Positions 33,090-43,684 are shown, counted from the first letter of the stretch. The stretch is DNA of 64,000 bases from Fodinibius sp. Rm-B-1B1-1 (GCF_038594945.1 NZ_JBCFYD010000002.1:62001-126000), one strand, 5' to 3'. Translations and numbers: made by a program. The notes: generated from the letters alone by a model not told the origin.

Positions 33090-35324
33090 TTATTTGAAGT
33101 GCTCATTTAGGTAATCCACATATGAGGTATAAAGCAGATAGTAACTTGCGGTATTAAATGCTACGCCGTGAGCACCCGGTGGATAAATTTGCAGATCTAC
33201 ATCCTGCCCATTGCCTGTTAATTTGGTAAGTAGTTGCATCGTGTTTTGTACGTGCACATTTTCATCCTTTGTAGAGTGCGAAAGCAGGAGATTGCCTTTT
33301 AAGTTTTGGACATGAGTGGTAGATGAACTCTGTTTATATCCGTCTGTATTATTTTCCAGTAATCCCATATAGCGTTCGGTATAGATGCTATCGTATAATC
33401 GCCAATCTGTAACGGGAGCCGTGGCGATTCCCACTTCAAATATATCGGGATGATTGAACATTGTGTAGGTGGTCATATATCCGCCATAACTGTGTCCACG
33501 AATCGCCATTCGGTCGCTATCCACCCAGTCTTTTTGAGCCATAAATTGGGCTGTTTCAACAAAATCATTGGCTTCCCATTCCCCCAGTTTTTTGTAGACT
33601 ATCTTTTCAAAGTCGGACCCATATCCGCCGCTTCCACGATTATTGACATTTACAACGACGTATCCTTCCTGGGCTAAATATTGATTCCAGCCGCTGGATT
33701 CCCACTCGTTATAAACGCCCTGCGCCCCGGGGCCACCATAAATGTTGAGTACCAGTGGGTATTCTTTTTCGGAATCAAAATCGATTGGGCGAATCATGTA
33801 TCCATCCAGTTGTTGGCCATCCGAAGTGGTAAAGGAAAAGAGTTCTCGAGGTGCATATACATGTTTTTTGGTAAAAGCTTCCACAGATGTATTATCTTCA
33901 AGCACTTCTATTTTGCCATTTGTGGTACTCCAAAGCTCCACCTGTGTAGGGGTGGAAGTATTGGAATAGCGATTAATATAATACTTGCCATTCGAGCCCA
34001 TACTGATGTCATGAGTGCCCTTAACCTGGGTGTGCTTAGTCTTATTACGTCCGTTAAAGTTTACGGAATACAGGTGTCGCTCCAGCGGTGATTCTTCGGT
34101 AGAGGTGTAATAAATGCGATTGTTCCTGTAATCAACGGTGTGGACATAGGTGACTTCCCAATTCCCTGTTGTTACCTGGTTTTTGACTTCTCCATCATAA
34201 TTGTAGCGATAGATATGACTCCAGCCATTGCGATCAGAAATCCAGAAGAATTCTTCGCTGTCTTTGGGAAAGAAAAATAGGTGATTGATGCCGGCAAAGA
34301 AATCAAACACATCAATCCAGGTATCTGATTGTTCTTCCATGACCAACTGTCGATCACCATTGTTAATATCATTAAAAAACAGTCTCAGATGATTTTGGGC
34401 CCTGTTTAGATGGACTGTTGCTAACTCATTCTCATCAGCCGTCCAGTATATTCGGGGGATATATCCATCTGTTGGGGTATCCATCCACTGCTGTTGACCT
34501 GAGTCTACATTTACAACGCCAATTTTCACTTTGGGATTTTCATCGCCCACCTTGGGATAGGGAATTTTTTCATATTCTGGATGCTGACCCTCATAATCTG
34601 TCATCTGAAAAATATTGACATTCCGCTCATCCGTTTGCCAGTACGCAATATGGTCGCTGTCGGGGGACCATTGCCACGCCTGGGCCAATCCAAATTCCTC
34701 TTCGTAAACCCAGCCAAAACGCCCATTGTAAAAATACTCTTTGGCACTGTTGGTGAGTTGTGTTTCTTCACCAGCATCCAGATCGTACACAAAAAGATCT
34801 CCCTCACGCTCATAGCCGATTTTGCTCCCGTCGGGAGAAAGTTCAGCGGTTCGGGCATCCTCAACCAGCAGCTCTAACGTTTTGTTCTCGATGGAATACA
34901 AGTAGTAATCAGAGATGCCAGAACGGCGGTAGACTGGTCTGAAGTTTGATTGAAATACTAAATATTTGGAATCATCTGACCATTGGAAGGAGGAATATTC
35001 GAACGTAGAATCTGAGCTGGGAAAGGTATGGTTGGCGCTATTGAAAATAAGCTCATCTTCTTCCATAGCAGGATCATATGCCCGGATTTCCCTTGTTTCA
35101 GTATCGGAGTTATACTCCATATACGAATAGCGGTTTCCATCATCAATCCAAGTGACATTTTCCGGACCGTTGGATCCACTAAGTTGTCCGCTTTTGGAAA
35201 GGGCTTCTTTAACACTTGAGTATCGCTGTGTTTCTTGTGCCAGAGTAGGCTGTTGAAAAACAAAGGCTCCAATTAAAAACAGCAGAGCCAGTGATTTCAT
35301 TAGATAAGTAGATATATGTTTCAT
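33090..35324 (-). CDS. Dipeptidyl-peptidase IV family serine peptidase (S9B)
   Basis: 744 residues with a signal peptide (LALLFLIGAFVFQQPTLA). An N-terminal beta-propeller (DPPIV_N) contains WVYEEEFGLA, the double-Glu motif that binds the substrate amino terminus. A C-terminal alpha/beta hydrolase has the nucleophile in GHSYGGYMT, Asp in HSTKDENVH and His in PGAHGV. It removes X-Pro or X-Ala dipeptides from peptides in the periplasm or outside. Monocistronic, sharing a bidirectional terminator with mscS. Confidence 0.95.
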   Translation of the reverse strand: MKHISTYLMKSLALLFLIGAFVFQQPTLAQETQRYSSVKEALSKSGQLSGSNGPENVTWIDDGNRYSYMEYNSDTETREIRAYDPAMEEDELIFNSANHTFPSSDSTFEYSSFQWSDDSKYLVFQSNFRPVYRRSGISDYYLYSIENKTLELLVEDARTAELSPDGSKIGYEREGDLFVYDLDAGEETQLTNSAKEYFYNGRFGWVYEEEFGLAQAWQWSPDSDHIAYWQTDERNVNIFQMTDYEGQHPEYEKIPYPKVGDENPKVKIGVVNVDSGQQQWMDTPTDGYIPRIYWTADENELATVHLNRAQNHLRLFFNDINNGDRQLVMEEQSDTWIDVFDFFAGINHLFFFPKDSEEFFWISDRNGWSHIYRYNYDGEVKNQVTTGNWEVTYVHTVDYRNNRIYYTSTEESPLERHLYSVNFNGRNKTKHTQVKGTHDISMGSNGKYYINRYSNTSTPTQVELWSTTNGKIEVLEDNTSVEAFTKKHVYAPRELFSFTTSDGQQLDGYMIRPIDFDSEKEYPLVLNIYGGPGAQGVYNEWESSGWNQYLAQEGYVVVNVNNRGSGGYGSDFEKIVYKKLGEWEANDFVETAQFMAQKDWVDSDRMAIRGHSYGGYMTTYTMFNHPDIFEVGIATAPVTDWRLYDSIYTERYMGLLENNTDGYKQSSSTTHVQNLKGNLLLSHSTKDENVHVQNTMQLLTKLTGNGQDVDLQIYPPGAHGVAFNTASYYLLYTSYVDYLNEHFK

Positions 35325-35406
35325 GGGTTGAGTTCTTTTTAGAAGGTAAAACGGTAGTATTGAAATATTCTTGTTGAAACCGATACAAAATAAAATTTAA
35401 ATGCAG

Positions 35407-36159
35407 TTATTCAATTAGTACCTGGAAGATAATCATCAAGGAAATAGATATAGTAACGACGGTAGCTACCGTTGAGCTTTTGCTTTCTTCCATAGCATCG
35501 GGAATGAGTTCGGCAAAAACCATCCAGATCATGGCACCTGCAGCAAAACCGAGTCCCATGGGGAGGTAGGTTCGAAAAATTTCTACAAACAGAAAAGCCG
35601 GCACAGCCATTAACGGTTGGGGTAAACTGGAAAATATACTCCACCAAGCGGCTTTTATTGGGGATGTTCCTCGCGGAATAAGTACCAAGCTGATGGCTAA
35701 TCCTTCGGGAATGTTATGGACCGCAATAGCCGTAGTAATAAAAAGTCCAAGGTCGATTCCGCCACTGAACGATACTCCTACGCTTACGCCCTCTGTAAAA
35801 GAGTGGACCGTCATAATGCCAACAATCAACAGCATTTTCGTAGCGTCTGCTTTGTTTATTTTCTTGATTGAAAACTGATCATCATACTTACTGAGGAGCT
35901 TTTCACTGCCAATGATAAATATGAGCCCAATAATAATACCCCAAAACGTGAACCAGAGGTCATGATTAATACCTTCATAGATAAGTCCAAAGCTGGCTGC
36001 GATCATTAATCCAGAAGCAATAGCATTGGAAATACCAAGCCAGTTTCTTGTCAAGCTTTTAAAAAAGAAAAAGGGGAGGGCACCCAATCCGGTAGCTACG
36101 GCCGTAATTAGGGCATAGATAAAAACATCAAAAACAGGTTGTTGCAGAAGGTCACTCAT
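35407..36159 (-). CDS. ZIP-family divalent metal transporter
   Basis: 250 residues with about eight membrane helices. The metal-binding helix IV has TVHSFTEG and helix V has AVHNIPEGLAISLVL, the ZIP signature. A charged cytoplasmic loop (SKYDDQFSIKKINK) lies between helices III and IV. ZIP proteins bring Zn2+, Fe2+ or Mn2+ into the cytoplasm. The metal cannot be inferred. Monocistronic. Confidence 0.92.
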   Translation of the reverse strand: MSDLLQQPVFDVFIYALITAVATGLGALPFFFFKSLTRNWLGISNAIASGLMIAASFGLIYEGINHDLWFTFWGIIIGLIFIIGSEKLLSKYDDQFSIKKINKADATKMLLIVGIMTVHSFTEGVSVGVSFSGGIDLGLFITTAIAVHNIPEGLAISLVLIPRGTSPIKAAWWSIFSSLPQPLMAVPAFLFVEIFRTYLPMGLGFAAGAMIWMVFAELIPDAMEESKSSTVATVVTISISLMIIFQVLIE

Positions 36160-36311
36160 AGTCCTTTTTAGTTAATGCTGCGCAGAAATATACAGAGTGG
36201 CTGTAGTTAATCCATTAGTGAAAATGAATTTAGAATGGAATTAAATAGGCAGGGCGAAGTAATAGTGACAGGCGAAAGGTATCTATGTGCCTGCCACCCA
36301 ATAGGTTAAAA

Positions 36312-38054
36312 TTATGTATTCTCAGTTAGTTCCTGGATAATAGTATCCATTTTTTCTTCTAATACGTGCGTCTTATTGTCAAAGCCATTTCGATTAGGCA
36401 GATCAGTATTAACGCTGCAATAAAACTTGATTTTAGGCTCTGTTCCCGATGGACGTACAGAAACGATAGAGCCATCTCCAGTGAAGAATTGCAGTACATT
36501 TGATTCGGGCAGATCAATATTTTCGGTTTCCCCCGTCTGGGCATTTTTTGATACCTGTGTTTTGTAATCTTTGATGGTAACTACCTCAGACCCGGCCAGC
36601 GTCTGGGGCGGATTTTCGCGATAGTTTTTTAGAATTTGTTTGATTTCTTCGGCTCCTTCACGTCCGCGCTTATATACCGATACCAGTTTTTCGCGATAGT
36701 ATCCATGACGTAAGTAGATATCCAGCAGGGCATCAAAAAGGTTGGTGTCTTGGTCTTTATAATAAGCAGCCATCTCAGCAATAATTACGATAGAAACGAT
36801 GGCATCTTTATCACGAACATGGTCGCCAATTAGGTAGCCGTAACTTTCCTCTCCGCCGGCAATAAACTGTTTTTCGTTTTCGAGCTCAGTCATCAGCTCA
36901 CCAATGTATTTGAAACCGGTAAGCGTATTATAGCAGTCCACGCCGTAGTGTTCGGCAATAGTGTCAATCAAATACGACGTAACAATCGTCTTGACTATAT
37001 ACTCGTCACCGTCCAACTTGTCCGCCTTCTTCCAGGTATGCAACAGGTAGTTAATGATAAGTGCACCGGTTTGGTTTCCATTCAGCAGCATCCACTCATC
37101 GTGGTTGTCCTCGATGGCAATGCCCACGCGATCGGCATCGGGATCGGTTGCCATTACCAGCTCGGCATCAATCTCTTTGGCTTTATTCAACGCCATTGTA
37201 AGAGCTTCCTTTTCCTCGGGATTCGGATACTCCACCGTGGGAAAGTTGCCATCATAGCTCATCTGTTCTTCAACGAGCGTTACATTATTAAAGCCGCAGC
37301 GTTTTAAGGCCGGTGGAACCAGCACACCAGAGGTGCCATGGATGGGAGAGAAGACAATGCTGAGATCACTTTGACGACTAATCGCTTCTCGCGACATCGT
37401 TACATCCAAGATAGCATCGAGGTACTTTTTATCAATATTTTTGCCAATTTTTTCGATGTTTTCAGCATCGCCCTCAAATTTCACATCGTCGATATTTTCG
37501 ATTTTCTGTACTTCCTCCATCACCTGCTTATCCTGTGGAGACACTAATTGACAGCCATGCTCATTGTAAGCTTTATAGCCATTATATTCTTTGGGATTGT
37601 GGGAGGCTGTCAGCATAACCCCACCGTGACAATCTAATTCGCGAATGGCGAATGACAGTTCAGGAGTGGGGCGTAAACCCTCAAACAGGTATACATAAAT
37701 GCCATTAGCCGAAAACACATCCGCAACAACTTGAGCCAGCTCTTCGGAATTATTACGGCAGTCGTGAGCAATTACAACTTTAATTTGTTCATCGGGATAG
37801 TTTTGTTTTAAAAGGTTACTGTATCCCTGGGTAGCCATCCCAAAGGTGTACTTGTTGACCCGATTGGAGCCTACTCCCATAATGCCACGCATCCCCCCGG
37901 TTCCAAATTCCAGATCTTTATAAAAAGCATCAGTCAATTCTTGATACTCTTGATTATCCAGCTTTTGGCGGATAGCATTCTTTGTAGCTTCATCATAGTT
38001 ACTATTTAGCCAGTGGTCAATTTTCTCTTTAATCTGTGGATCTAATGATTCCAT
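36312..38054 (-). CDS. Alpha-D-phosphohexomutase (phosphoglucomutase/phosphomannomutase)
   Basis: 580 residues. The active-site phosphoserine is in TASHNPKEYNG, the Mg2+ loop is DPDADRVGIA, the sugar-binding loop is GGEESYGYLIGD and the phosphate-binding loop is RPSGTEPKIKFY. The length and the N-terminal FGTGGMRGIMG match the PGM2/PgcA-like group, which interconverts glucose-1- and glucose-6-phosphate and often mannose, ribose or deoxyribose phosphates. It follows lgt by 19 bp. Confidence 0.93.
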   Translation of the reverse strand: MESLDPQIKEKIDHWLNSNYDEATKNAIRQKLDNQEYQELTDAFYKDLEFGTGGMRGIMGVGSNRVNKYTFGMATQGYSNLLKQNYPDEQIKVVIAHDCRNNSEELAQVVADVFSANGIYVYLFEGLRPTPELSFAIRELDCHGGVMLTASHNPKEYNGYKAYNEHGCQLVSPQDKQVMEEVQKIENIDDVKFEGDAENIEKIGKNIDKKYLDAILDVTMSREAISRQSDLSIVFSPIHGTSGVLVPPALKRCGFNNVTLVEEQMSYDGNFPTVEYPNPEEKEALTMALNKAKEIDAELVMATDPDADRVGIAIEDNHDEWMLLNGNQTGALIINYLLHTWKKADKLDGDEYIVKTIVTSYLIDTIAEHYGVDCYNTLTGFKYIGELMTELENEKQFIAGGEESYGYLIGDHVRDKDAIVSIVIIAEMAAYYKDQDTNLFDALLDIYLRHGYYREKLVSVYKRGREGAEEIKQILKNYRENPPQTLAGSEVVTIKDYKTQVSKNAQTGETENIDLPESNVLQFFTGDGSIVSVRPSGTEPKIKFYCSVNTDLPNRNGFDNKTHVLEEKMDTIIQELTENT

Positions 38055-38073
38055 AGTTACTATAGGTGATAAA

Positions 38074-38901
38074 TTAATTTTGTTGCTTTTGGATATCCGG
38101 TTGGTTCCAATCGACCTTTTTAATTATCAACCAGATGCCGATGCCAATCAGTGGGATACTAAGCCATTGTCCCATATTAAATACCCAATCGGCGGCAAAG
38201 GCGGCCTGCTCCATTTTGGTGAATTCAAGCAGGAAACGTCCTGAAAAAAGTGTGGCCAAAAAGAGGGCAAAAAGTGAACCTTCCGGCGGATTTGTTTTAT
38301 AGGCATGGTATACCTTCCATAAAATACCGAACACGAGGATGCACAAAAGGGCTTCATATAGTTGGGTGGGATGACGGGGCAGCATGTCAACTTTCGTAAA
38401 GATAACCGCCCAGGGTACTTCCGTGGGTTGGCCAACAATTTCGGAGTTCATGAAATTACCAGTTCGGATAAAAGTTCCGGCAATAGCTACGACAACCACC
38501 ACCCGATCAGCCAGCCATAGAAAACTCATATCCCGAAACTTTTTGATAAACATATACATGGCTATGATGATGCCGATGGCTGCACCGTGACTGGCCAAGC
38601 CTCCATGCCATATTTTTAAAATTTCAGATGGATAGCGGAAGTAAAACGCGGGATCATAAAACAGCACGTGTCCCAAACGAGCGCCAACGACGGTACCAAT
38701 TAAAACATAGGTAAGCAGTTGATCTACTTCCTCGGGATCACGACCAGCATGAAGGAACATTTTGCGTGTTAGCCAAAAACCAACCAGAAATGAACTGGCA
38801 AAAAGAACGCCGTACCAGCGTGGTTCGAGCGGCCCCAGGCTAAATGCTACGGGATCAACGGACCAAGTAAAGAAATCAGTTGCTAAAAGTAATAGATCCA
38901 T
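38074..38901 (-). CDS. lgt: Prolipoprotein diacylglyceryl transferase
   Basis: 275 residues with about seven membrane helices. Conserved motifs are WHGGLASHGAAIG (the HGG-L-SHG loop) and IRTGNFMNSEIVG (the Lgt signature with the key Arg and Asn). It adds diacylglycerol to the lipobox cysteine, a step needed by the many lipoproteins encoded in this window. It sits between cysS and the phosphohexomutase on the same strand. Confidence 0.95.
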   Translation of the reverse strand: MDLLLLATDFFTWSVDPVAFSLGPLEPRWYGVLFASSFLVGFWLTRKMFLHAGRDPEEVDQLLTYVLIGTVVGARLGHVLFYDPAFYFRYPSEILKIWHGGLASHGAAIGIIIAMYMFIKKFRDMSFLWLADRVVVVVAIAGTFIRTGNFMNSEIVGQPTEVPWAVIFTKVDMLPRHPTQLYEALLCILVFGILWKVYHAYKTNPPEGSLFALFLATLFSGRFLLEFTKMEQAAFAADWVFNMGQWLSIPLIGIGIWLIIKKVDWNQPDIQKQQN

Positions 38902-39027
38902 GAAATAATATATCGATTAGAAAAATAATTTTTGAGTTTAATCCCTCTTACGTTTCCCTATAGAAGGGGAGGATATATACGTTACCCCAGTTTTTAGCTC
39001 CTCTAATTCCCTCCATGTGAAGGTTTG

Positions 39028-40482
39028 CTACGATACAATTTTGTATTCTGTGCCTTCGGGGCTGTCCATTAGTTTGATATCCAACTCTTCAAGGCGGTCG
39101 CGAATCATATCTGAAAGCTCAAAGTTCTTTTCGTGACGCGCATTTCGTCGGATATCAATCAGCAGTTCGATCAGATCCTCTGTCTTGTTATCTCTGGCAG
39201 AAGATTGCTCCTCCTCAGGCCAAAGCCCAAGCACACCATCGACGAAATTCCGTAAAAATTCCTGAATATCCGTAATATTTTCTGGGGTATCACCGCTATT
39301 AATTTGCTTACGGATGATTTTTAGTTCCTCAAACAGAACCGCGATAGCTTGTGCAGTATTAAAGTCGTCGTTGAGTTTGCTTTCCAAGTCAGATTTCAAG
39401 GTTTCCAAGTCGTAATCATCGCCACCTTCACTTTCAGCCTTATCGATGGTTCGAACCATATCCTGAAGGCTGCGGAGCCCGTTTTCGGCACCGGAAAGCG
39501 CATCCTCGGAAAAGTCGGTAGTGCTACGATAATGACTTTGGAGCAAGAAGAAACGAATGATCTGCGGATCCCAGGAGCGAGTTAAGAGGTCGTGCTCACC
39601 AGAGAAAAACTGGTGCAGTGAAATGGCATTGCCCAGCGACTTGCCCATTTTTTGTCCCTCAAGGGTAACCATATTGTTGTGCATCCAGTAGTTGGCAAAA
39701 GGTTTATTGAATGCTCCCTCACTTTGGGCAATTTCGCATTCGTGATGCGGAAACTGGTTATCCATGCCTCCGCCGTGAATGTCGAAATTTTCGCCCAGGT
39801 ACTTTGTGGACATCGCCGAGCACTCCACGTGCCAGCCGGGATAGCCCATGCCCCAGGGCGAAGGCCATTTCATAATGTGTCCGTCATCGGCTTTTTTCCA
39901 GAGGGCAAAATCTTCGGGCGAACGTTTGTCGCTGGCGGTTTCGATGCGCGAACCGCTTTCCTGATCTTCAATATCGCGACCACTAAGTTTTCCGTATTCC
40001 TTATCGGAAGAAACATCAAAATAGACATTGCCATCGGTTTCATAAGCGTGACCGTTTTCGAGCAGTTTTTTTACCATTTCGATTTGCTCGATGATATGTC
40101 CCGTTGCGCGGGGAGAAATATCGGGTCGCTGAACACCAAGGGCGTCCATATCGCGGAAATAGTTGTAGGTGTACTTTTCCGCAATCTCCATGGGTTCCAG
40201 TTTTTCAATTTTGGCCTGCTTTTCCAGCTTGTCTTCACCCTGATCTGCATCATCAGTCAGGTGGCCCACATCGGTGATATTTTGCACATACCGGACTTTG
40301 TACCCCAAGTAACGCAGGTAGCGGATTACGACATCAAAAGAGACATAGCTTTTGGCATGACCCAAGTGGGCATCACCATAAACCGTAGGTCCACAGATGT
40401 AGACACCAACAAAGCCTTCTTCAATAGGTTTAAATTCTTCCTTTTTACGAGTTAGCGTGTTGTAAATATGAAGTTTATCCAT
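39028..40482 (-). CDS. cysS: Cysteinyl-tRNA synthetase
   Basis: A 484-residue class I synthetase. HLGH occurs in GDAHLGHAKS. Zinc ligands are in YICGPTVYG (Cys), WHVECSAM (Cys), and HHECE (His, Glu). The KMSKS loop is KMGKSLGN. The C-terminal anticodon-binding region ends MDSPEGTEYKIV. Length normal. A TATCTTTG promoter element with GTTG 21 bp upstream lies about 50 bp before the start. Confidence 0.97.
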   Translation of the reverse strand: MDKLHIYNTLTRKKEEFKPIEEGFVGVYICGPTVYGDAHLGHAKSYVSFDVVIRYLRYLGYKVRYVQNITDVGHLTDDADQGEDKLEKQAKIEKLEPMEIAEKYTYNYFRDMDALGVQRPDISPRATGHIIEQIEMVKKLLENGHAYETDGNVYFDVSSDKEYGKLSGRDIEDQESGSRIETASDKRSPEDFALWKKADDGHIMKWPSPWGMGYPGWHVECSAMSTKYLGENFDIHGGGMDNQFPHHECEIAQSEGAFNKPFANYWMHNNMVTLEGQKMGKSLGNAISLHQFFSGEHDLLTRSWDPQIIRFFLLQSHYRSTTDFSEDALSGAENGLRSLQDMVRTIDKAESEGGDDYDLETLKSDLESKLNDDFNTAQAIAVLFEELKIIRKQINSGDTPENITDIQEFLRNFVDGVLGLWPEEEQSSARDNKTEDLIELLIDIRRNARHEKNFELSDMIRDRLEELDIKLMDSPEGTEYKIVS

Positions 40483-40533
40483 TATCAGGATGAATGCTTA
40501 TTAATCTAATCGCTAAATTGTATTTTCAGATCG

Positions 40534-40566
40534 CAAAGATAACGTTTCGCAGCATTAGTTGACAAC
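40534..40566 (-). promoter_or_regulatory. Candidate promoter of cysS
   Basis: On the minus strand GTTG (40566-40563), a 21-bp spacer and TATCTTTG (40541-40534), which matches the Bacteroidota -33/-7 arrangement. About 50 bp of untranslated leader follow. Confidence 0.55.
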
Positions 40567-40600
40567 GCACTTTACTGCAAAATCGTTGTCTGGAGTGTAT

Positions 40601-43600
40601 TTAGTTATTGTTGAACAATCCTTTGATCAGGTTTCCTCCCTTTTCTTTCAAGTAATCCTTAACGATGGGTTCAATAGCTTCTTTATCAGGACGAATGTTG
40701 GGATCTTCCTGTGTACCGGTAATGCGTAATGGAACTTGGATAGTTCCGTTATCTTGAGTAAGTGCTTCGACAGCCCGGGAGCTTATGACGGAGGCAATAC
40801 CCTTCTTGAATCGCCCTGGTAAAAACAGCTGCGTCTTATAATTGATATCACCCTTTATCATGTGCTGCGTTCCGTTTAATTCCAGGCCAATATCATCGCT
40901 GGTCATTCGTAAATCATTAATGGTAAATATGCTGTTTTTAAGTGAATAGGTACTGTTAAACTTATCCAGGCCGATGTTATTAAACTCATTGGCACTAAAG
41001 AGTGAAGCCAATCGCTTTTGAATAGGATGTCCCTGAATACGAGAGTTGGTCATTCCAAAATTGCCGTCCATGGTTGAGGTTTTAATAACGGGTTCCAAAA
41101 ACTCATTGAGTTCAGAAAAGTATTCTACATCAGCGGTAAATGCTCCAGATACGTACTCATGAAACTTGCTGTTTTTGCCAAGCACTTGGAATTCATCAAA
41201 AAAGGCTGCGGCTTGCAAATGGTCGAGGTTGCCGTTGAAGGTAATCATTGTACGTTTGGGGTCGGGAACATCCCAGGTAAATGAACCGGTGGCCTCTCCA
41301 TCAAATAAGTTAACTGAGGCTTGTTCCATTACAATTTGATCCGGTGAGGTGGAGGCTTTGGCTGTCAGGTTAGTCATTGTAACACCGGTGACAATCATTT
41401 TACTAATTTCGGCATTCACCGAGCTGGTTAAATCCGGCAGGTGAATGGGGATGGGCTCAGTTGTTTCAGTGGTATCACTCCAGTCGATGAGTTCGTCTAA
41501 ATTCAGGAATTCACTTTTATATGATCCCGTTAAATGAGGGGTAGTACTACGATCTTCTTCGGTCTTTAGATACTCCATATAATCACGAAGCGAACCGGAA
41601 AGCGCAATATCTGAAGATCCGATATTAAAGGTGAGTTGTTCTAAATCAACGGAGCCGGGTGATAGTTTAAGTTTACCATTAAGGTTTGTAACCGGTTGAA
41701 CCATTGCCTCTCCATCCATGTTGATATCCTGCGCAGTAAACTGGCCGTTAAACTGCATGTTTTGGGGATTAGCTGGAGAACCTTGAACCTGGAGGTTTAC
41801 ATCAGCCATACCGGTAAGGTCGGTGATGGTTGGTTCCAATTCGTAATAATCTTTGATTTGATCCAGTGCAGCTTTTCCTGTTAGGTTGATATCGACTGTA
41901 CGGTTATCACTGAGATAATTTTGCACATTTCCTGATAAGCTGAGGTTATTATCGCCGGTCGCAAAGCTCGCTTTTGATATAGACAGAGTAGGGCCATTGA
42001 GTGACGATTCAAGCGTGATATCTTCAATGGGTTTACCCAGCGATTTATGGCTAATAAATCCATTTGCTAAGGAAATGCTACCCGACTGTACGGCATTTTC
42101 AATTTGATCGGCTTTGCCTTTAAGTGTGGCATTAGCTGTGAACTGTCCACGCATGGTAAGGGTGTCTTCGTCGATGGGATAAAAATCTTTGATCGTAGCC
42201 AGATCAAAACTAAGATCAGTAGTCAAATTAATATTTCGCTGATCTTCTTGCATGGGCTCGTTAATGGTTCCGCTCATTGAAAAGGTGTTGGTAGCGGCTT
42301 GCAGTTCCATATTGTTTATGGTAATGACTGACTGGTTCGCTTTGGCATCAATCGAAATGTTTTCAATGGGCTTGGATACTTCCGCGTATTTGAGGAGGCC
42401 GTCACTTAAATTGATAACCGCATCAAAAGTGGCTTCTTCGGGAGCGTTCATGCGACCCGAGGCCTGACCATTAGCCGTCAGTTGTCCGCCAAGGTCTTCA
42501 ATATCGAACTCACTGATATCATAAAATTCACGGATCGTAGCCAGGTTCACATCTGAGTCAAAATCAATCGAGAATGCTCCATTTTCTTCAAGCGGATCTT
42601 CAAGCTGTCCATTTGCTGATAAATTGTTTTCTCCTGCTTGGGCCGTCAATGATTCTATGGATATCAGCTTATTTGATGCATTGGCAGTTAGTTGAATATT
42701 TTGGATAGGCTGCGGTAAATCAGGGTTTTTGACGTAGCCATCGGTAACGCTCATATTGATATTAAAGCTGGGAAGTTCATCCCCCAATAGAGCACCGGAA
42801 ATTGTCCCTTCGAGAGCCAGTGAACCACGACTTTCAAGTCCTTCGATATATTCCTCATATTCGGCAGGCACTAAGCGTAATAATTCACCAAAGTTATCTG
42901 AGGATGAGTTGAAGGTAAGATCACTATTTAAACTGTTACTCCAATCCGAAAGTGATCCAGTTAGGTTAAGTGCAAGCCCACGAATGGAAACGGTACCCTT
43001 ATCAAGTGTTACGGTTTCATTTTCCAGATCAATTGTTGACTGTTGAGTCATACTCAAGGGCAAACCATTAAGGTAGCGACTACCATCTACCTCAGCTGAA
43101 AGTCCACCAATTTGCAGATCAATGGTGCTTGTAATTAGGTCGGCATAGCTGAGCGAAATATCGGCATTGAGATCATCAATTTGGGCATTCGTGTTTGAGG
43201 TTTTATCACGGTAGCCAAAGTCCCCGCCGCTGACATTAAAATAGGGGATGCTAATACCCATGGTTTCCGTCGTGGTGTCAGTTTCCGTTTCCTCAGCTAT
43301 CAGAAAATCAATATTCGTGGTGCTGTCAGCATTAACAACATAGGTAAACGTGGGATTTTGCAGACTGATTTCAGAAATATTGATTTGGTCTCCTAAGAGT
43401 GAAAATAATTCAACGGAAACAACAAGTTTGTCCAGCGAAAGCAGCGTATCTTTTTCCGTTTCGCCGGGGATACTCATTTTTCGGATGCTGACGCCCGGCT
43501 GTGGAAAAGTACTAAAGAAAGTTAAGGACATCTCTTCTACATTGACGGTACGTCCTACAGCCTCGTTGACGTAGGGCATAGCGGTGTTTTTGAGACGTTC

Positions 43601-43684
43601 ATCCGTAAAATAAAGGTTTAGTACTATGATGAGGATGACGAAAAATCCCAGAATTCCAGCGGCTATCTTTAGAAAAGTTTTCAT
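40601..43684 (-). CDS. AsmA-family envelope protein
   Basis: About 1,027 residues from the ATG at 43684 (the longer start at 43705 adds seven residues ahead of the signal anchor). One N-terminal membrane helix (about 4-25) precedes a very long repetitive beta-rich region with recurring AsmA-like units: ENISIDAKANQSVITINNMELQ-type strands and (S/A)-L-x-G-x-(L/I) motifs. The AsmA C-terminal region lies near 850-960. The family spans the periplasm as bridge-like lipid-transfer proteins (AsmA/TamB/YhdP class). A lipid-transport or outer-membrane role is inferred. Monocistronic and divergent from pcm. Confidence 0.85.
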   Translation of the reverse strand: MKTFLKIAAGILGFFVILIIVLNLYFTDERLKNTAMPYVNEAVGRTVNVEEMSLTFFSTFPQPGVSIRKMSIPGETEKDTLLSLDKLVVSVELFSLLGDQINISEISLQNPTFTYVVNADSTTNIDFLIAEETETDTTTETMGISIPYFNVSGGDFGYRDKTSNTNAQIDDLNADISLSYADLITSTIDLQIGGLSAEVDGSRYLNGLPLSMTQQSTIDLENETVTLDKGTVSIRGLALNLTGSLSDWSNSLNSDLTFNSSSDNFGELLRLVPAEYEEYIEGLESRGSLALEGTISGALLGDELPSFNINMSVTDGYVKNPDLPQPIQNIQLTANASNKLISIESLTAQAGENNLSANGQLEDPLEENGAFSIDFDSDVNLATIREFYDISEFDIEDLGGQLTANGQASGRMNAPEEATFDAVINLSDGLLKYAEVSKPIENISIDAKANQSVITINNMELQAATNTFSMSGTINEPMQEDQRNINLTTDLSFDLATIKDFYPIDEDTLTMRGQFTANATLKGKADQIENAVQSGSISLANGFISHKSLGKPIEDITLESSLNGPTLSISKASFATGDNNLSLSGNVQNYLSDNRTVDINLTGKAALDQIKDYYELEPTITDLTGMADVNLQVQGSPANPQNMQFNGQFTAQDINMDGEAMVQPVTNLNGKLKLSPGSVDLEQLTFNIGSSDIALSGSLRDYMEYLKTEEDRSTTPHLTGSYKSEFLNLDELIDWSDTTETTEPIPIHLPDLTSSVNAEISKMIVTGVTMTNLTAKASTSPDQIVMEQASVNLFDGEATGSFTWDVPDPKRTMITFNGNLDHLQAAAFFDEFQVLGKNSKFHEYVSGAFTADVEYFSELNEFLEPVIKTSTMDGNFGMTNSRIQGHPIQKRLASLFSANEFNNIGLDKFNSTYSLKNSIFTINDLRMTSDDIGLELNGTQHMIKGDINYKTQLFLPGRFKKGIASVISSRAVEALTQDNGTIQVPLRITGTQEDPNIRPDKEAIEPIVKDYLKEKGGNLIKGLFNNN

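Noticed and set aside
39652-40455. 267-codon plus-strand ORF inside cysS
   Set aside because: Antisense shadow of a conserved synthetase; long only because of codon bias.
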